Positions 6,067-13,386 of a stretch of 14,883 nucleotides of DNA are shown piece by piece (the stretch's first letter is position 1; each line of letters starts with the position of its first letter). Origin of the DNA: JBDRNO01 sp043811005. Its GTDB lineage: Bacteria; Bacteroidota; Bacteroidia; NORP154. The notes below the pieces were generated by a model, which searched no databases, was not told the DNA's origin, and saw only the letters and a list, made by a program, of their open reading frames with translations. The stretch covers positions 1-14,883 of the forward strand of contig JBDRNO010000084.1 of the NCBI GenBank assembly GCA_043811005.1, read 5' to 3'. The translations under genes were made by a program, and so were the position numbers.

Positions 6067-6660
6067 TTAAAAAACCGGGCGCCAGTCCATTAAAAGATCT
6101 TCCATCTTTCTCCATAAGTGGCTTACATCATTACACATTATGATAAGGTTATGTTTTCTTCCTCTAATATCAATTATATGGTTTTTAAAAGTAGCTTCTT
6201 TTATAAATCCTAATTTTTCAAATGCCTTTATCGCAGAAGTCTGCTGATCAGTCATCTGTGCAGTTATTTTGTCAAGCCCAATGTTAGTGGCATTATTTAC
6301 CAGTTCTTTTGCAAGAATGGTCCCTATTCCTTTTTTTCGGAACTCTTTTGCAACAACCAATCTGATTTCTCCAACATGTTTTGTCCAGCCATAGCTTGTT
6401 CTATGTAAGGTAGCATCTCCAATAATTTCATCCTTTACAATTGCGAGAATGGGTAAGATTTTTGAATAATCAATATTGTCTACCCATTTTTGAATAATTT
6501 CTTCTTTTGTAACATCATCTTTAAGAAAAAGCCTGTCTTCTTCAGGAAGTTTTTTGAAAAATTTCAAAAGTTCATCCTTGTCATTTTTTTCCATTGGTCT
6601 TAAAATGACCTCTGTATCATCTTTAAGAGCTTCTTTTTTTGGATAATCTGATAGGTCCAT
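6067..6660 (-). CDS. GNAT-family N-acetyltransferase
   Basis: A 197-residue GCN5-related acetyltransferase. Residues 15-25 (DTEVILRPMEK) form the usual first strand. ILAIVKDEIIGDATLHR at about 71-87 is the strand pair before the acetyl-CoA site. Motif A follows as IRLVVAKEFRKKGIGTILAKEL near 98-119, with RKKGIGT as the acetyl-CoA pyrophosphate loop. QQTSAIKAFEKLGFIKEA near 138-155 is motif B. The acceptor substrate cannot be told; relatives acetylate proteins, polyamines or small amines. It starts 34 bp downstream of the korC stop on the same strand and may be the last gene of that operon. Some protein acetyltransferases act on central-metabolism enzymes, but nothing here shows that link. Confidence 0.85.
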   Translation of the reverse strand: MDLSDYPKKEALKDDTEVILRPMEKNDKDELLKFFKKLPEEDRLFLKDDVTKEEIIQKWVDNIDYSKILPILAIVKDEIIGDATLHRTSYGWTKHVGEIRLVVAKEFRKKGIGTILAKELVNNATNIGLDKITAQMTDQQTSAIKAFEKLGFIKEATFKNHIIDIRGRKHNLIIMCNDVSHLWRKMEDLLMDWRPVF

Positions 6661-6694
6661 TTTTTTTTAAATTAGATTATAAATATAAATTTTT

Positions 6695-7237
6695 TTAAGA
6701 TAAAACATTAACTCCATATTCATAGCCCTTATTAAATGCCTCGCTGTTAATTTTTTCTGTTCCTTTTGGAATTGAATCAAGTACTGCTTTTTCAACCGCA
6801 TCATGGCTCAATAATTTAGTGACAGCCGTGAAAAATCCAACCATAATAATGTTTAAAACCAATCTTATGCCAATCTCTTCTGCAAATCTTGTTGCAGGAA
6901 TTTTAAAATGTTTTATTCCCTCTCTTAAATTATTAACTTTTACAAGCTCCTCTTCTGTAATAAGAATTCCATCAGATGATAGTTCAGGAATAAACTTATT
7001 ATATGCATCCTGGCTCATTACTACAAGAATTTCCGGCTTTTTTAAATAAGGATATGTTACATAGGTATCGCTTACTATTAATTGGGCGCTACATGCGCTA
7101 CCTCTTGCTTCAGGTCCGAAACTCTGGGTCATTGTAGCAAATTTGTTATCATAAATAGAAGCGGCTTTCCCCAATACTAATCCTGAAAGTATTACACCCT
7201 GACCTCCAAGTCCACCAATTTTGATTTCTTTTTTCAT
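6695..7237 (-). CDS. korC: 2-oxoglutarate:ferredoxin oxidoreductase, gamma subunit (KorC)
   Basis: A 180-residue gamma subunit of the 2-oxoacid:acceptor oxidoreductase family. It starts with the family motif IKIGGLGGQGVILSGLVLG (residues 5-23), followed by TQSFGPEARGSACSAQLIVSD at 37-57, the typical 'S-x-G-P-E-x-R-G-G/S' loop, and PEILVVMSQDAYNKF near 68-82. Together with KorA, KorB and KorD it catalyses CoA-dependent oxidative decarboxylation of 2-oxoglutarate to succinyl-CoA, reducing ferredoxin, or the reverse carboxylation. It lies 104 bp after korB, a looser junction than the ATGA overlaps earlier in the operon. Subunit identity is firm. The choice of 2-oxoglutarate rests on the DABC gene set and the neighbouring sucAB; a broader 2-oxoacid range is possible. 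Confidence 0.9.
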   Translation of the reverse strand: MKKEIKIGGLGGQGVILSGLVLGKAASIYDNKFATMTQSFGPEARGSACSAQLIVSDTYVTYPYLKKPEILVVMSQDAYNKFIPELSSDGILITEEELVKVNNLREGIKHFKIPATRFAEEIGIRLVLNIIMVGFFTAVTKLLSHDAVEKAVLDSIPKGTEKINSEAFNKGYEYGVNVLS

Positions 7238-7341
7238 TTGTATTTTTGTATTTGTAATTTATTTAACTATAAATGTAAAAATGTATAAAATGCCTAAAAA
7301 TTTAAATGCTTAATTTAATTTTTTTTCAATTTCAGCTCATC

Positions 7342-8190
7342 TTATGTCTTTCCATAGGGCACATATTTATCACCAATGACTTTTTTGAAATGTGAATTCA
7401 TTGATTCAAGGAATGATGGTCTTTCTCTATCAACGAATTTACCAACAATTATTTCTCCTTTAAATGTTATCCCAGCTTGTTTTGTATCAACTCCTTTTTT
7501 TATAACACTATTCTCTTTATAATATTTCATTTCATTAATTCCATCACCCAGTTTGTTTCTGCGTAAATATAAAGTCGGGCATGGAGCAATGATCTCAATG
7601 AATGAAAATCCTTTCTTATGCAATGCTTCTTTCATTGAACTGGCAATTTGACGCACATGATAAGCAGTCCATCTGGCGACATATACTGCTCCACAACTAT
7701 CAGCAAGAAAAGGAAGATTAAATGGCTGCTCAAAATTCCCGTAAGGTGTAGTAGAATTTATTGATCCTTGATGTGATGTAGGAGTAACCTGACCGCCAGT
7801 CATCCCATAAGTGAAATTATTTACACAAACAACAACTATATCAATATTCCTACGTGCAGCATGTATGAAATGATTTCCTCCAATAGCAGAGATATCGCCA
7901 TCACCTGAATAAACTATAACTTTAAGTTCGGGCTTGGCAAGTTTCAATCCTGTTGCAAATGGTATTGCTCTTCCATGCGTTGTATGAAAAGAGTCAAGAT
8001 CCATATAACCTGCAACCCTGCCTGTACAGCCAATACCGGAAACTATCGCTACTTTGTCCATGTCGATCTCACTACTTAATAATGCCCTGGAAAAACAATT
8101 TACAGTTGTTCCTATTCCACAACCCGGACACCAGATATGTGGTAACCGATCTTGCCTTAAAAATTGATGAACCGGATTTTCAATATTCAT
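7342..8190 (-). CDS. korB: 2-oxoglutarate:ferredoxin oxidoreductase, beta subunit (KorB)
   Basis: A 282-residue thiamine-diphosphate-binding beta subunit. CPGCG at 21-25 is the conserved Cys motif. SGIGCTGRVAGYMD at 51-64 and HTTHGRAIPFATGLKLA at 69-85 line the active site. GDGD at 96-99 with NN at 124-125 is the ThDP/Mg signature (VVVCVNNFTYGMTGGQ). Length and motif order match KorB rather than pyruvate oxidoreductase beta subunits with extra cluster domains. Its ATG (8190-8188) overlaps the korA stop as ATGA, indicating translational coupling. The subunit makes the ThDP ylid that attacks the 2-oxoacid and passes electrons to the clusters of KorD. Confidence 0.93.
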   Translation of the reverse strand: MNIENPVHQFLRQDRLPHIWCPGCGIGTTVNCFSRALLSSEIDMDKVAIVSGIGCTGRVAGYMDLDSFHTTHGRAIPFATGLKLAKPELKVIVYSGDGDISAIGGNHFIHAARRNIDIVVVCVNNFTYGMTGGQVTPTSHQGSINSTTPYGNFEQPFNLPFLADSCGAVYVARWTAYHVRQIASSMKEALHKKGFSFIEIIAPCPTLYLRRNKLGDGINEMKYYKENSVIKKGVDTKQAGITFKGEIIVGKFVDRERPSFLESMNSHFKKVIGDKYVPYGKT

Positions 8191-8870
8191 TTTGCTGCCT
8201 CCATTATTACATTATAAATATCTTCAGGATTATGTACTGTTCCTCCTGCATGAGAAACTAAATAAGTTTTTGCTTGTCCATGGGCATTTCTTTCAACTTC
8301 ATAAAACATCTGCCCTAAATTCAGTTCAGGTACAACAAAGCTTTTAATTTTTCCGGCTAATTCCATTATTCGTTTTTCAGGGAAAGGCCAAACCACTTTA
8401 AGCCTGAGATGACCAACTTTTATTCCTTTCTCCCTGGCTCCATTTATTGCCGGAAGACAGACCCTTGATGTTATACCGTAAGAAATAACAACAATATCAG
8501 CGTCTTCAGTGCCATCTTCTTCATACATTGCTATTTTGTCTGCATTTAAACGAATTTTATCAACAAGTCGCCTTACAAGTTTATCCTGGGCTTCCGCATT
8601 TATGACAGGATATCCTTTTTCATTATGTGTAAGACCTGTAATATGAATTTTATAACCTTCTCCGACCTTTACAAATTCAGGCACCATATTTTCCCCGGGT
8701 TTATATGGGAGGTACTCCTCTGGTGGCAAACTTGTATATTTTCTGTTTACAAGTTTTATTTCACTCTCATCAGGAATAACAACCTTTTCAATCATATGCC
8801 CAACACATTCATCCATCATAAATAATACAGGGACCCTGTATTCTTCAGCAAGATTGAAAGCATCGATCAT
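8187..8870 (-). CDS. korA: KorA (alpha subunit), C-terminal part of a frameshifted gene
   Basis: This frame holds the C-terminal 60% of the alpha subunit. It begins in the family segment MIDAFNLAEEYRVPVLFMMDE, followed by CVGHMIEKVVIP, and continues through domain II/III with LTHNEKGYPVINAEAQ and the transketolase-C-like IVVISYGITSRVCLPAIN, then VGHLRLKVVWPFPEKRI. It ends with VVPELNLGQMFYEVER and a normal C-terminus. In the true frame the coding sequence continues upstream (toward higher coordinates) to the C run at 8934-8939, giving SHGDYEIIAICPNSPQECFDL before this ATG. The ATG at 8870 is therefore an internal methionine, not a real start. The complete subunit would be 386 residues. It ends in an ATGA overlap with korB. 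Confidence 0.85.
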   Translation of the reverse strand: MIDAFNLAEEYRVPVLFMMDECVGHMIEKVVIPDESEIKLVNRKYTSLPPEEYLPYKPGENMVPEFVKVGEGYKIHITGLTHNEKGYPVINAEAQDKLVRRLVDKIRLNADKIAMYEEDGTEDADIVVISYGITSRVCLPAINGAREKGIKVGHLRLKVVWPFPEKRIMELAGKIKSFVVPELNLGQMFYEVERNAHGQAKTYLVSHAGGTVHNPEDIYNVIMEAAK

Positions 8871-8916
8871 TAAATCAAAACATTCCTGTGGTGAATTTGG
8901 ACAGATGGCAATTATT

Positions 8917-9348
8917 TCATAATCCCCATGAGACCCCCCACCTTGCTTGCATCATATCGCTCTGTGCAGGAAGGGTTGGAAGCCCTGTAGAAGGTCCGCC
9001 TCTTTGAACATCAACAATTACCATAGGTGTTTCGGTTATAGCTGCAAGGCCAATATGTTCCATCATTAAAGAAAGACCAGGTCCGCTTGTTACGGTCATT
9101 GATTTTTTTCCAGCCCAGGAACTACCTGCAATGGCAATTGAAGAAGCAATTTCGTCTTCCATTTGAATAAACATTCCTCCAATGAGAGGGAAACGAAGAG
9201 AAATACGTTCAACTACTTCTGTTGATGGAGTAATCGGATAGCCGGCAACAAACCTGCATCCAGCAGCTATTGCTCCTTCACAACAGGCATGGTCTCCATC
9301 AAGAAAATGATTACCTGTTAATACTGCACTTTTCCCTGATTTACTCAT
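8917..9348 (-). CDS. korA: KorA (alpha subunit), N-terminal part of a frameshifted gene
   Basis: The true start of korA: its ATG (9348-9346) overlaps the korD stop as ATGA. Residues 13-50 (NHFLDGDHACCEGAIAAG, then FVAGYPITPSTEVVERIS) are the alpha-subunit signature with the Y-P-I-T-P-S-T loop at the active site. MEDEIASSIAIAGSSWAGKK and TVTSGPGLSLMMEHIGLA follow. VQRGGPSTGLPTLPAQSDMM at about 115-133 is diagnostic of KorA. After RWG (136-138) the frame goes off into VSWGL and a stop, caused by one extra base in a G run (C run on the plus strand). Both halves are fully conserved, so loss of function, if real, would be very recent, and an assembly or sequencing error is the simplest reading. 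Confidence 0.88.
   Translation of the reverse strand: MSKSGKSAVLTGNHFLDGDHACCEGAIAAGCRFVAGYPITPSTEVVERISLRFPLIGGMFIQMEDEIASSIAIAGSSWAGKKSMTVTSGPGLSLMMEHIGLAAITETPMVIVDVQRGGPSTGLPTLPAQSDMMQARWGVSWGL
8934..8939 (-). other. korA: Frameshift site: run of six C (plus strand) in korA
   Basis: On the coding strand TGG is followed by four more G and then TCTCAT. With five G in all the frame reads R-W-G-S-H-G-D-Y-E-I-I, as in intact KorA. With six it reads V-S-W-G-L-stop. Removing one base joins the two parts into 386 residues. Confidence 0.85.
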
Positions 9349-9641
9349 AGAATAATTTTTTTTACTTGTGATGGGTCAATTCCTTTTTTTACAAGGTCTT
9401 TAATACGTACACCAAAAATTGCAAAATCAGGACAATATAATCCACAAAGATCGCATCCTGTGCAATCTTCCGCTCTTACAACAATGGGATAATGATATCC
9501 TTTCTTGTTAAATTCATCTGAAAATTCAAGAACATCAAACGGACAAAACTCAATGCAAAAGTCACATCCTTTACACTCATCAGGATGAATGATTACTATT
9601 CCTTTTGCAATTTTATTTTCTTTTGTTTCCAAAGTATTCAT
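9345..9641 (-). CDS. korD: 2-oxoglutarate:ferredoxin oxidoreductase, delta (ferredoxin-like) subunit (KorD)
   Basis: A 98-residue 2[4Fe-4S] subunit. The first cluster motif is CKGCDFCIEFCP (C-x2-C-x2-C-x3-C-P), the second CTGCDLCGLYCP. A conserved FDVLEFSDEFNKKGYHYP linker separates them, as in KorD/PorD-type subunits. It carries electrons from the KorAB active site to soluble ferredoxin. As first gene of the minus-strand operon it lies 15-20 bases after a perfect -7 box, and its TGA overlaps the korA ATG. The order korD-korA-korB-korC is the usual one in Bacteroidota and other anaerobes. Confidence 0.92.
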   Translation of the reverse strand: MNTLETKENKIAKGIVIIHPDECKGCDFCIEFCPFDVLEFSDEFNKKGYHYPIVVRAEDCTGCDLCGLYCPDFAIFGVRIKDLVKKGIDPSQVKKIIL

Positions 9642-9662
9642 ATAAAGATTATTTTAATTATG

Positions 9663-9670
9663 CAAATGTA
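9663..9670 (-). promoter_or_regulatory. Candidate -7 box of the kor operon
   Basis: On the minus strand this reads TACATTTG, an exact TAnnTTTG, 21 bp before the korD ATG. The expected -33 position holds only T-rich sequence. It implies a very short leader. Confidence 0.55.
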
Positions 9671-9735
9671 AAATACCTTCTTATATAAAAAAATGATTTA
9701 TATCAATTTAATTTTTTTATTAAAAAATAACTCAA

Positions 9736-9743
9736 TAGATTTG
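9736..9743 (+). promoter_or_regulatory. Candidate -7 box of the ferredoxin gene
   Basis: TAGATTTG matches TAnnTTTG exactly and lies 39 bp before the ferredoxin ATG, back to back with the kor operon's -7 box 65 bp away. The -33 position is only a T run. Confidence 0.55.
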
Positions 9744-9782
9744 CGGAAATGAATAATTATTAATTAAAAAAACATTTAAATT

Positions 9783-10133
9783 ATGGCTTTAAAAATCACT
9801 GATGAATGTATTAGTTGTGAGGCATGTGAACCGGAATGCCCCAACAAAGCAATTTATGCTCCTGACGAGGAGTGGTCTTATGCTGATGGAACAGATCTAT
9901 CCGGTGAGGTAACACTTCCAAATGGTTCTACAGTTGATGCTGATGCAAAGAATGAACCTCTATCAGATGAGTTTTTCTTTATTATCACTGATAAATGTAC
10001 TGAATGTACAGGTTTTCATGAAGAGCCGCAATGTGCTGCCGTTTGTCCCGTTGATGATTGTTGTATTCACGATGAGGATCATAAGGAAACGGAAGAGCAG
10101 CTTACGGCAAAGAAGGAATGGTTGCATAAATAG
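9783..10133 (+). CDS. YfhL-like 2[4Fe-4S] ferredoxin with an inter-cluster insertion
   Basis: A 116-residue soluble ferredoxin. Cluster motif one is C9-x2-C12-x2-C15-x3-C19-P. Motif two is C72-x2-C75-x8-C84-x3-C88-P, the long spacing of Alvin-type/YfhL ferredoxins, which have unusually low and split potentials. The C-terminal tail, DEDHKETEEQLTAKKEWLHK, matches the YfhL pattern. Compared with the roughly 86-residue YfhL of E. coli it has about 30 extra, mostly acidic residues at 31-62 between the motifs. It is divergent from korD across a 141-bp region with two perfect -7 boxes, so it is a good candidate for the electron acceptor or donor of the Kor enzyme. That pairing is inferred from position only. 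Confidence 0.9.
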   Translation: MALKITDECISCEACEPECPNKAIYAPDEEWSYADGTDLSGEVTLPNGSTVDADAKNEPLSDEFFFIITDKCTECTGFHEEPQCAAVCPVDDCCIHDEDHKETEEQLTAKKEWLHK

Positions 10134-10200
10134 CATTAATGACTATCCAAGATTAAGAACTAATTAATGCCTGCCTGTTAAGATGCAAAATTTGATAATT

Positions 10201-10235
10201 TTTTGTGAAATTTTGTGTTTTAGTGATTTTGTGGC
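10201..10235. repeat. Degenerate TTTTGTG tandem words
   Basis: Four imperfect copies of a TTTTGTG(A/T) word with a period of 8-10 bases. This is one of the low-complexity extragenic motifs common in Bacteroidota. The 265-bp gap 10134-10398 holds otherwise only a terminator and a promoter. Confidence 0.4.
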
Positions 10236-10324
10236 TTCAGCGTGAGTTCAGCCGAACTGCAAAAATGACTTATTAGAGTGGACTCATATTTGCTCTAAGG
10301 GTTATCTGTTTTATTAACATGTCG

Positions 10325-10365
10325 AAACCTTATCCCCTGATATTATCGGGAGATAAGGTTTTTTT
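10325..10365 (+). terminator. Rho-independent terminator
   Basis: AAACCTTATC (10325-10334) pairs perfectly with GATAAGGTTT (10352-10361). The stem continues inside as CCC/GGG with one bulged A, then GAT/ATC around an ATT loop, and seven T follow (10359-10365). It ends plus-strand transcription from the ferredoxin side and insulates sucA. It is 190 bp after the ferredoxin stop, so the ferredoxin mRNA would carry a long 3' untranslated part. Confidence 0.85.
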
Positions 10366-10367
10366 AA

Positions 10368-10375
10368 TAAATTTG
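10368..10375 (+). promoter_or_regulatory. Candidate -7 box of sucA
   Basis: TAAATTTG, an exact TAnnTTTG, lies 23 bp before the sucA ATG and only two bases after the terminator T run. The -33 region would fall inside the terminator stem and shows no TTTG. Confidence 0.45.
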
Positions 10376-10398
10376 TATTATTTCTACAAAATGTAATC

Positions 10399-13119
10399 AT
10401 GGACAAATACTCCTATTTGGGAAATGCCGATATTGCTGCTATAGAAGAATTTCATGAGAGATATCTTGATGATCCCTGCAGTATAGATACAGGGTGGAAG
10501 AAATTTTTTGAAGGTTTCGAGTTTGCCAGGAAAAATTTTAACGATAAAGGAGAAGCGCTTGATTCATTTCATAAAGAATTTGATGTAATAAACCTGATCA
10601 ACGGTTACCGTCAGCGTGGGCATTTATTTACCAAAACCAATCCTGTTCGGGAAAGGAGAAAATATACACCAACGCTTGATATCAGTAATTTCGGGCTTGA
10701 TGAAAGTGATATGGATAAGGTATTTCAAGCCGGAGCACAAATAGGGATCGGCCCCTCCAGGCTGAGAGATATTATTGAGCATCTGAAACAAACATACTGT
10801 CAGTCGATCGGAGCAGAGTACATGTATATAAGAAGCCCGAAGGCAGTAAGCTGGCTGCGGGAAAAGATGGAGAGATCAAAGAATACTCACGATTTTTCAG
10901 CCAACGAGAAGAAGAATATTTTGAGCAAGCTCAATCAAGCCGTTGCTTTTGAGCAATTTTTACATACCAGGTTTACCGGCCAAAAACGGTTTTCGCTGGA
11001 AGGATGTGAGACGTTAATTCCTGCTTTGGATGCTATCATTGAAAGAGGTGTACAATTGGATATTGAGGAATTTGTCATTGGAATGGCTCACAGGGGGCGT
11101 TTGAATGTTCTGAGTAATATTTTCAATAAATCATATAATGATATATTTTCGGAGTTTGAAGGGACACCTTATGATGATTTGTTATTTGGAGGAGATGTTA
11201 AATACCACCTGGGTTATTCGAGTGATGTTGTTATCGGTTCCAATAAAAAGATACATTTAAGCTTATCTGCCAATTCCTCTCATTTGGAATCCGTTGATCC
11301 CGTGGTTGAAGGGATGACAAGAGCAAAGATAGATAACAAATACAATGGTGATTACAACAAGATCGCACCTATACTCATACATGGTGATGCTTCGATAGCA
11401 GGTCAGGGCGTGGTTTATGAAGTAGTTCAAATGTCGCAATTAGACGGTTATAAGACCGGGGGCACTATACATATCGTCATTAATAACCAGATCGGCTTCA
11501 CAACGGGTTATTTAGACGGGCGCTCAAGCACATACTGTACTGATGTTTGTAAGGTGACCTTATCTCCCGTGTTTCACGTAAATGCTGATGATGTTGAAGC
11601 AGTTGTTTTTGTTATCCGGCTTGCTATGGAGTTTCGCCAGGAGTTTCACCGGGATGTGTTTATTGACCTTTTGGGTTACAGAAAATACGGACATAGCGAG
11701 GGTGATGAACCAAAATTTACTCAACCATTGCTATATGAAATAATTGAAAGGCACCCAAACCCGAATGAAATTTACACTGACAAATTATTGAAAGAGGGAT
11801 ATCTTAATGAAGGGGAAGCAAAAAAATTGGAGAAGCAATTTAAAGACATCTTTCAGCATAAGTTGGATGATATGAAATTGAAAAAGGATAAGATAATAAA
11901 AGTTGATAAAAAGCTTAGAGGTCCATGGTCAACAAAAAGGGTAAGCATACCTGGGGATTTTCGCAGATCACCTGAAACCGGTGTGGATAAAAAAACTATT
12001 CTTAACATAGGACATAAAATAGTTACGTTACCTGGGGACAAGAAAATATTCAGGAAAATCAGGAAACTGTTTGATAATAGAAGGTTAATGTTTGAAAATG
12101 GGAAGTTGGATTGGGCAATGGGCGAATTATTAGCGTATGGAACATTATTGAATGAGGGCTTTCAGATTAGATTCAGCGGTCAGGATGTTGAGAGGGGAAC
12201 CTTTTCCCACAGGCATTCGGTTATTAATTTCGAAGATGGTTCAGGAGAATATATTCCCTTAAATCATATAAGTGATAAGCAAGCCCGTTTTGAGATTTAT
12301 AATTCTTTACTTTCTGAGATTGGTGTTCTGGGATTTGAATACGGATATGCAAGTGTCTCGCCTGACAGATTGATAATTTGGGAAGCACAATTCGGTGATT
12401 TCAGTAATACTGCACAGGTTATTATTGACCAGTATATAAGCAGTTCGGAGGATAAATGGATGAGGCAGAATGGATTGGTATTGCTGTTGCCTCATGGGTA
12501 TGAGGGACAGGGTCCTGAACACTCAAATGCAAGGATGGAGCGATACCTGCAGCTTTGTGCAGAGGATAATATGCAAATGGTAAATTGCACTTCACCTGCC
12601 AATTTTTTTCATGTACTGCGCAGGCAATTACACCGCGATTTCCGTAAGCCGTTAGTGGTGTTTACACCTAAGAGTTTGCTGCGGCATCCTGAATGTGTTT
12701 CGCCTTTAGAAGATTTTACTGAGGGTGGATTTCAGGAAGTGATCGATGATGCTATTTCCAATCCTGATAATGTGAATAAAGTGGTTTTTTGCAGCGGGAA
12801 GATTTTTTATGAACTGCAGGAACAAAAAGAAAAAAAAGGGGCAGGAAACATTGCAATAGTCAGGATTGAACAACTGTACCCGTTACCCCACCATCAATTA
12901 GACAAAATAATTTCAAGGTATAAGAATGTTAAAATCTGGCAATGGGTCCAGGAAGAACCGGAAAATATGGGCGCTTGGTCTCACTTATTAAGGCATTTCA
13001 CTAAAGTTCCCTTGGTGCTGACAGCCCGCCCTGCAAGTGCCAGCCCTGCCACCGGATCCAGCAAAGCGCATATTATCGAGCAGAACGAATTATTTAAAGA
13101 GGTTTTTGAAAACTCGTAG
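10399..13119 (+). CDS. sucA: 2-oxoglutarate dehydrogenase E1 component (SucA)
   Basis: The ThDP-dependent E1 of the 2-oxoglutarate dehydrogenase complex. It decarboxylates 2-oxoglutarate and transfers the succinyl group to the lipoyl arm of E2. The N-terminal segment (SYLGNADIAAIEEFHERYLDD, then WKKFFEGF) is the E2/E3-contact region of OdhA/SucA proteins. VIGMAHRGRLNVL at about 226-238 holds the active-site His. GGDVKYHLG near 264 and SSHLESVDPVVEG at 293-305 follow. HGDASIAGQGVVYE (328-341) with NNQIGFTT (362-369) forms the Mg-ThDP site. The C-terminal domain has HGYEGQGPEHSNARMERYLQ and ends with EEPENMGAWSHLLRH. Length of 906 is normal. The NPSHLE motif common in the family reads NSSHLE here. 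sucB follows on the same strand after 267 bp. No E3 (lpd) is in the window. Confidence 0.96.
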   Translation: MDKYSYLGNADIAAIEEFHERYLDDPCSIDTGWKKFFEGFEFARKNFNDKGEALDSFHKEFDVINLINGYRQRGHLFTKTNPVRERRKYTPTLDISNFGLDESDMDKVFQAGAQIGIGPSRLRDIIEHLKQTYCQSIGAEYMYIRSPKAVSWLREKMERSKNTHDFSANEKKNILSKLNQAVAFEQFLHTRFTGQKRFSLEGCETLIPALDAIIERGVQLDIEEFVIGMAHRGRLNVLSNIFNKSYNDIFSEFEGTPYDDLLFGGDVKYHLGYSSDVVIGSNKKIHLSLSANSSHLESVDPVVEGMTRAKIDNKYNGDYNKIAPILIHGDASIAGQGVVYEVVQMSQLDGYKTGGTIHIVINNQIGFTTGYLDGRSSTYCTDVCKVTLSPVFHVNADDVEAVVFVIRLAMEFRQEFHRDVFIDLLGYRKYGHSEGDEPKFTQPLLYEIIERHPNPNEIYTDKLLKEGYLNEGEAKKLEKQFKDIFQHKLDDMKLKKDKIIKVDKKLRGPWSTKRVSIPGDFRRSPETGVDKKTILNIGHKIVTLPGDKKIFRKIRKLFDNRRLMFENGKLDWAMGELLAYGTLLNEGFQIRFSGQDVERGTFSHRHSVINFEDGSGEYIPLNHISDKQARFEIYNSLLSEIGVLGFEYGYASVSPDRLIIWEAQFGDFSNTAQVIIDQYISSSEDKWMRQNGLVLLLPHGYEGQGPEHSNARMERYLQLCAEDNMQMVNCTSPANFFHVLRRQLHRDFRKPLVVFTPKSLLRHPECVSPLEDFTEGGFQEVIDDAISNPDNVNKVVFCSGKIFYELQEQKEKKGAGNIAIVRIEQLYPLPHHQLDKIISRYKNVKIWQWVQEEPENMGAWSHLLRHFTKVPLVLTARPASASPATGSSKAHIIEQNELFKEVFENS

Positions 13120-13153
13120 GTTGAATAACCAACAGGTTAAACTACCAAGGGGT

Positions 13154-13348
13154 GTTATTGTTCGGGTGTAAATGAAACCACAGATTTCACAGATTTACTC
13201 ATAAAATAATTTTTTTAAAGGGTATTACTCACTATTATAATTGATTTTATCTGTGTAATCGGTGAAATCTGTGGTTTTCTGTCAGAGGCGGATCTGACTC
13301 CTGCATGACATTAATCAATTGTTTTTATCTTTATACCCGAACAGTAAC
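13154..13348. repeat. Nested inverted-repeat (MITE-like or structured) element between sucA and sucB
   Basis: The outer arms are GTTATTGTTCGGGTGTAAA (13154-13172) and, inverted, 13330-13348: 17 of 19 match, and both differences become G-U pairs in RNA. Inside them AAACCACAGATTTCAC starts at 13175 and its exact complement ends at 13277; extended over 21 bases, 20 match. Weaker pairing (ATAAAAT/ATTTTAT) goes on toward the centre. The whole 195 bp can fold as a long imperfect hairpin. It fills most of the 267-bp gap and holds no ORF. The CACAGATTTCACAGATT word is a frequent extragenic motif in Bacteroidota. Confidence 0.75.
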
Positions 13349-13386
13349 CAAGGGATTGAAATTTCGATACTTTAAATGAAACAATC

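Noticed and set aside
10244..10260. Small hairpin AGTTC-AGCC-GAACT before sucA as a riboswitch or attenuator
   Set aside because: Only five base pairs, upstream of a strong terminator and of the likely sucA promoter, so it would not be in the sucA transcript.
11277..11315. NPSHLE changed to NSSHLE in SucA as a sign of altered function
   Set aside because: All ThDP, magnesium and active-site His motifs around it are intact. A single Pro to Ser change in a loop is not enough to infer a different substrate.
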